NCBI GenBank assembly: GCA_005406025.1
Contig: BGZK01001606.1
Location: forward strand, 1-64,000
From: Eumeta japonica
Taxonomy: Eukaryota; Arthropoda; Insecta; Lepidoptera; Psychidae
DNA length: 64,000 nucleotides
Reading direction: 5' to 3'
The translations under genes were made by a program, and so were the position numbers. Positions 60,394 to 64,000 of this stretch are shown one piece after another (the first letter of the stretch is position 1; every line of letters begins with the position of its first letter). A model generated the notes under the pieces. It was not told the DNA's origin, made no database searches, and worked only from the letters and a program-made list of their open reading frames with translations.

Positions 60394-63300
60394 ATGTCTA
60401 GATTAAGATCGGCTTTTATTAATTTTTACTGTAGATATTCACAGAAAGTTAAAAAGAAACTTCCAATAATATCATGCAAGAATCGCGAATTAAATCATTT
60501 TGAAGGCCAGACTTACCCTAAGTTTGATGGTATTCCTCTCGCATCCAAAGGCTGGTTGCATCCTAAATCTAAAAATGATTATTTTATTATTCATGCAAAT
60601 GCTAATGATAATGACTTAAATTTTTTGGCTACTAAAAGTTTTCATGATATTGGTTTAAACCAGGATTTAGTTGAGGTTATGTCCACTGAAGGGTTTTCTT
60701 TGCCTACTGTTATACAGGCGAAAGCAATACCGTCTATCTTAAATGGTTATAACACGTTGGTAACTGCCGAAACGGGATGTGGAAAAACGTTGGCATATCT
60801 TTTGCCTGTTTTACAAAATGTTATTGAATGGAAGCCGTATGTTAAAAGTGATGATTTTAATAGCCCTCTAGCAGTGATTATTACACCTAGCAGGGAGTTA
60901 GGTTGGCACATTTATATAATTTTACTTTTGTTTTTAATATGGATACATTATAATAACATTGTAATTCTATATTTAACATTGATGACTAACTGATACAATA
61001 TTATGTTGCAGCTGATCAAATTGGTGAAGTGGCACAAAATTTAGCTCAAAGACTAAACTTGAATGTTACAACACTTGTGGGTGGTAAAACAAAGCAGAAA
61101 ATAATGAATCCACCCATAGAGTATTCAGATATTCTTATTACTACTTTGGGAGCTTACAGCAAATTAGTTACAACAGGAATTTACAAAATACATAATGTGC
61201 ATCATGTTGTCTTGGATGAAGCAGACACATTGTTGGATGACAGTTTTAGTGAAAAATTGACCTACTTGCTTCAGAAGTTCAATGTAGGTATCAAATAAGT
61301 TATTATATCAGTTGAAAATTCATCTGTATGATATTTAGGAGAAAATAGAACAGGAGAGAGGGTTAAATAGTAAACCATTGTGACTTTAAAATGTGGAAAA
61401 TAAAATAATTTAACTCTAAAATATAAGTAATTCTCTATTTCTCCATTTGTATGCAAGTTTTTTATTTATTTTTTTCAGTATTAAGGTACAGTCATTGCCA
61501 AATAGAAAGAATCATCCAAGGAATTAAATAGTAGCACAATAGAAATAATATGGTGTGTTTAAATATTTATTTAAAACAGTGGAACAACTAAAGTGACGTA
61601 TTATCTGTTTGCATATGTATAATTTATAATTACATAATATGTACGTTTTTGTGTAAAGTATATTTTTTTACATATAAGAGTTAAATGTTCATAACCTTTG
61701 GATTTATAATATTGTGAACATTTAAAAAATAGATGGGATCACTTTTATTTGTATTTATTCTATTGCATTAACTCTGTAGCCTTCTCTTCCTGAGGTGTAA
61801 TGAACCCATAGTGTTCATTATAAAGCACTTGATCTACTGTGTATAAAGGTCTAGAACACTATATTTTTGTGAATTTTTAAAAATGTAAATTTTTTGGACA
61901 TTGGGAATAGCCAGCTCAACTTTCATTGGGCTATTTTCTTCTCTCATAATTTTGCGTTTGGCTATGGATGTTTTATGATAAAAGAAAAGAGTTACTTCGA
62001 GTGTTTTGATTTTGAGGGAAAATGCCTTCTGAACAAGTAGTGTGAAAAATTCTTAAGTTATTGACATATTTCAATTGTTAGGTAATACAAAGACGTTTTG
62101 AATTTGCTTAGTAAAACTTTTTCTTCTATTGTGTTAATTTTTATACAAAATGCAATATTGAGAAAATGTTTGATTTGGTTGCAATGTTTTAAGATTTAAT
62201 ATAATGGGATAAAATACAAATGAATTGTTTAATTTACAGATGCAGCACAAGCGAGAAATAAAATTACCACCAGAAGGTTGCCAACTCACATTGGTGAGTG
62301 CCACCATGCCTGTTGAATTGCCAGATATTGCATCTAAGTTTGTGGACCCTGAATCCATAAAGACAATATCAACTGCTAACATCCATAGAATATTACCTCA
62401 CGTACCTCAAAAGTAAGGATCCATTAGACTTTATTACTATGTTCTATGTATTTAGGCAGAGTATACAGATATATATTTACTTGGGGTGTATAATTATAAG
62501 CACCTTCTAAGTGTTTCTCGTTTTTCTGGACATTTATATCTTAAAAGTAAAGAAATTTTACTACAAATAATTTAATTCTTAATGAAAAGAAAACAAAGTG
62601 TAAAATTTTTAATTCCAAATGTAAACCATGATCTGGAACTATTATAGTGCAAAATCAGCAATTAGATTTTGTTTATACCTTTGTGTTCCTGGCTATCATT
62701 ATAGATAAAACACTTTAATGTGGTTTTCACATTGGTAAATTGAAAAAAGGCTTAGCTCTACTGCTATGCCATAAAAAAGATATGAAATGTATCAGATGCA
62801 TGAAATTTATTAGTTTCTAATTGCCAAACTAGTTTATTTTGGTTATTTCCATAGCTTTAAATCTAATGATGTTTTTGCTCTGGGGCATGCCGCCCGATAG
62901 AATTTTCATGCTGCAGGATCAGGCCGTTCGGGCAGTTTTACAAATTAGAATCTAGAGTATTTTTAAGGAGTACGTTTAAAAAATTGAAATCTTAACTTTG
63001 GCATTTCAGTTTATATATCAAAATTTAACAGAAAAATAGTAATCCACATAGTCTCAATGTTTACGTGTCAGTTGATTGTATAAAATCATAAAGTAATTTA
63101 AAGGGTCATTTGTTTGTGTTTAATAATCCATGTAGGTATGCAAAAATTGCCTTTAAATAAATTGAAAATTATTTTTGAACAATTACTTGCTAATCAAAGG
63201 TATTATAAAAATTCTGATTAGTTTGAAGCGAAACATTCATGGATATAACCAGTTTGACTTCTTATCGAGTTATACCTTTCTGTAAGACTTTTGGTTTTGA

Positions 63301-64000
63301 TTGTAATTATATACAAATTAATCTGAACAAAACTATCCTTTTAAGTTTCTTGCTCATGCTTTTTGAAGGAAAACTGCCTTCCACACAAGTAGTAAATTCA
63401 TATTATAATGAGGTATTTCAAGATATTATTTATAAACCTATAAATTAATGAGATTTTTGAATTTCAATTTTAATTGTGCTTGGCAGTAATTTTAAACTTT
63501 TTTGCTTATTTAAGTTTGTGGTATAGTCATGTGTTTCATGTTTTTGAATATTTTTCTTTAATTTATTTGGAAAGTTCATTAGGCCTATGTTACAGGTTCA
63601 TAAGGTTGGGAAAAGCTCAAAAGCCTTTGGAACTGCTGAAGTTGGTACAAGCTGATGTAAATCTGGAACGACCAGTTATGATATTTTCTAACAAGACGAG
63701 TACATGTGACTTTGTATCTATGTTTTTAAATGAAAATAATATAGAATGTGTAAATATTAATGGAAAAATGGCTGTTCCAATAAAGTTGGGGAAATATGAT
63801 TTGTACAGAACTGGAAAAGTGAATGTTTTGTCTTGCACAGATGTTGCTTCAAGAGGCTTGGATACTATTAAGGTGAGCTTTCTACTTTAATTGAAGCAAA
63901 TGTTATGGTGGTGTGACTTATTGCCAGACAGCAAGCTCAAAACTTAACCTTAACTCAAACCAGTTAACATTAATTTAACAGTTAAAATTTATTTGCTTTA
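60394..64000 (+). CDS. DDX28: DEAD-box RNA helicase DDX28, mitochondrial (four exons seen, 3' end outside window)
   Basis: DDX28 is an ATP-dependent RNA helicase needed for assembly of the mitochondrial large ribosomal subunit. Exons: 60394-60901, 61012-61283, 62240-62412, 63596-63872, joined in frame to 410 codons; the next exon lies past the window. The basic N-terminus (MSRLRSAFINFYCRYSQKVK) suits a mitochondrial presequence. PLASKGW plus KNDYFIIHAN matches the DDX28-specific region before the helicase core, and SFHDIGL plus VIQAKAIP forms the Q motif. Motif I is AETGCGKT (about residue 126), Ia is TPSRELAD across intron 1, II is LDEADTLLDD (about 236) and III is SATMP (about 279). HRILPHVPQKFIRLGKAQKP leads to IV (MIFSNKTS) and V (CTDVASRGLD). 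Motif VI is not reached. The first ATG in frame is used as start. TARBP1 is the divergent neighbour, 12.6 kb away. Confidence 0.92.

Noticed and set aside
1..64000. CRISPR array, tRNA or rRNA genes, virus-derived genes
   Set aside because: No regularly spaced repeats, no cloverleaf with A/B boxes that I could recognise, and no viral capsid or envelope genes. The reverse transcriptases are all non-LTR LINE or Penelope type.

Overview
The window reads as nuclear DNA of an insect. It is AT-rich, has split genes with GT/AG introns, and is crowded with degenerate transposable elements. A moth or butterfly is my best guess, from the mix of R1/I-type LINEs, Penelope, piggyBac and CR1/Jockey-group tails ending in GATTT-like repeats. 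That is inference and not proven here. I see no bacterial operons, CRISPR arrays, rRNA or tRNA genes.

Three host genes can be reconstructed exon by exon. (1) AGK, acylglycerol kinase of mitochondria (+, 6389-10795, three exons, 418 aa, complete). (2) TARBP1/Trm3-type tRNA Gm18 2'-O-methyltransferase (-, 47819 down to 18939, seven exons in perfect phase, 1424 aa, complete). Its introns hold most of the transposons in the middle of the window. (3) DDX28, a mitochondrial DEAD-box helicase (+, from 60394, four exons, 410 codons, running off the right edge). AGK and TARBP1 are convergent. TARBP1 and DDX28 are divergent, separated by about 12.5 kb that is mostly nested LINEs. AGK and DDX28 act in mitochondria and TARBP1 on tRNA, but nothing indicates co-regulation.

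Layout. 1-2.7 kb: ISL2EU-type DNA transposon with a YqaJ nuclease and a convergent THAP-DDE transposase. 2.7-4.1 kb: LINE fragments. 4.5-5.5 kb: long AT microsatellites. 6.4-10.8 kb: AGK. 12-18.7 kb: LINE, DUF4817-type transposase and Penelope remnants. 18.9-47.8 kb: TARBP1, with mariner, pogo, mariner, piggyBac, hAT-like, LINE, MITE, Penelope and hAT insertions in its introns. 47.8-48.3 kb: short TARBP1 upstream region with a strong palindrome. 48.8-57.4 kb: an R1/I-type LINE split by a second, nearly full-length LINE and by a CR1/Jockey tail. 58.0-58.6 kb: a second copy of an unnamed repeat also found at 33 kb. 60.4 kb to the end: DDX28.

The most interesting signals are hammerhead-ribozyme-like motifs in Penelope pLTRs, a double palindrome made by a 50-bp inverted-duplication insertion inside a LINE ORF1, and a piggyBac whose ends look intact but whose transposase has lost its first catalytic Asp by an in-frame 3-nt deletion. 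Also notable is a TIR element family beginning GGGTGTAAGGGACAGCC. No wholly new gene system was evident.
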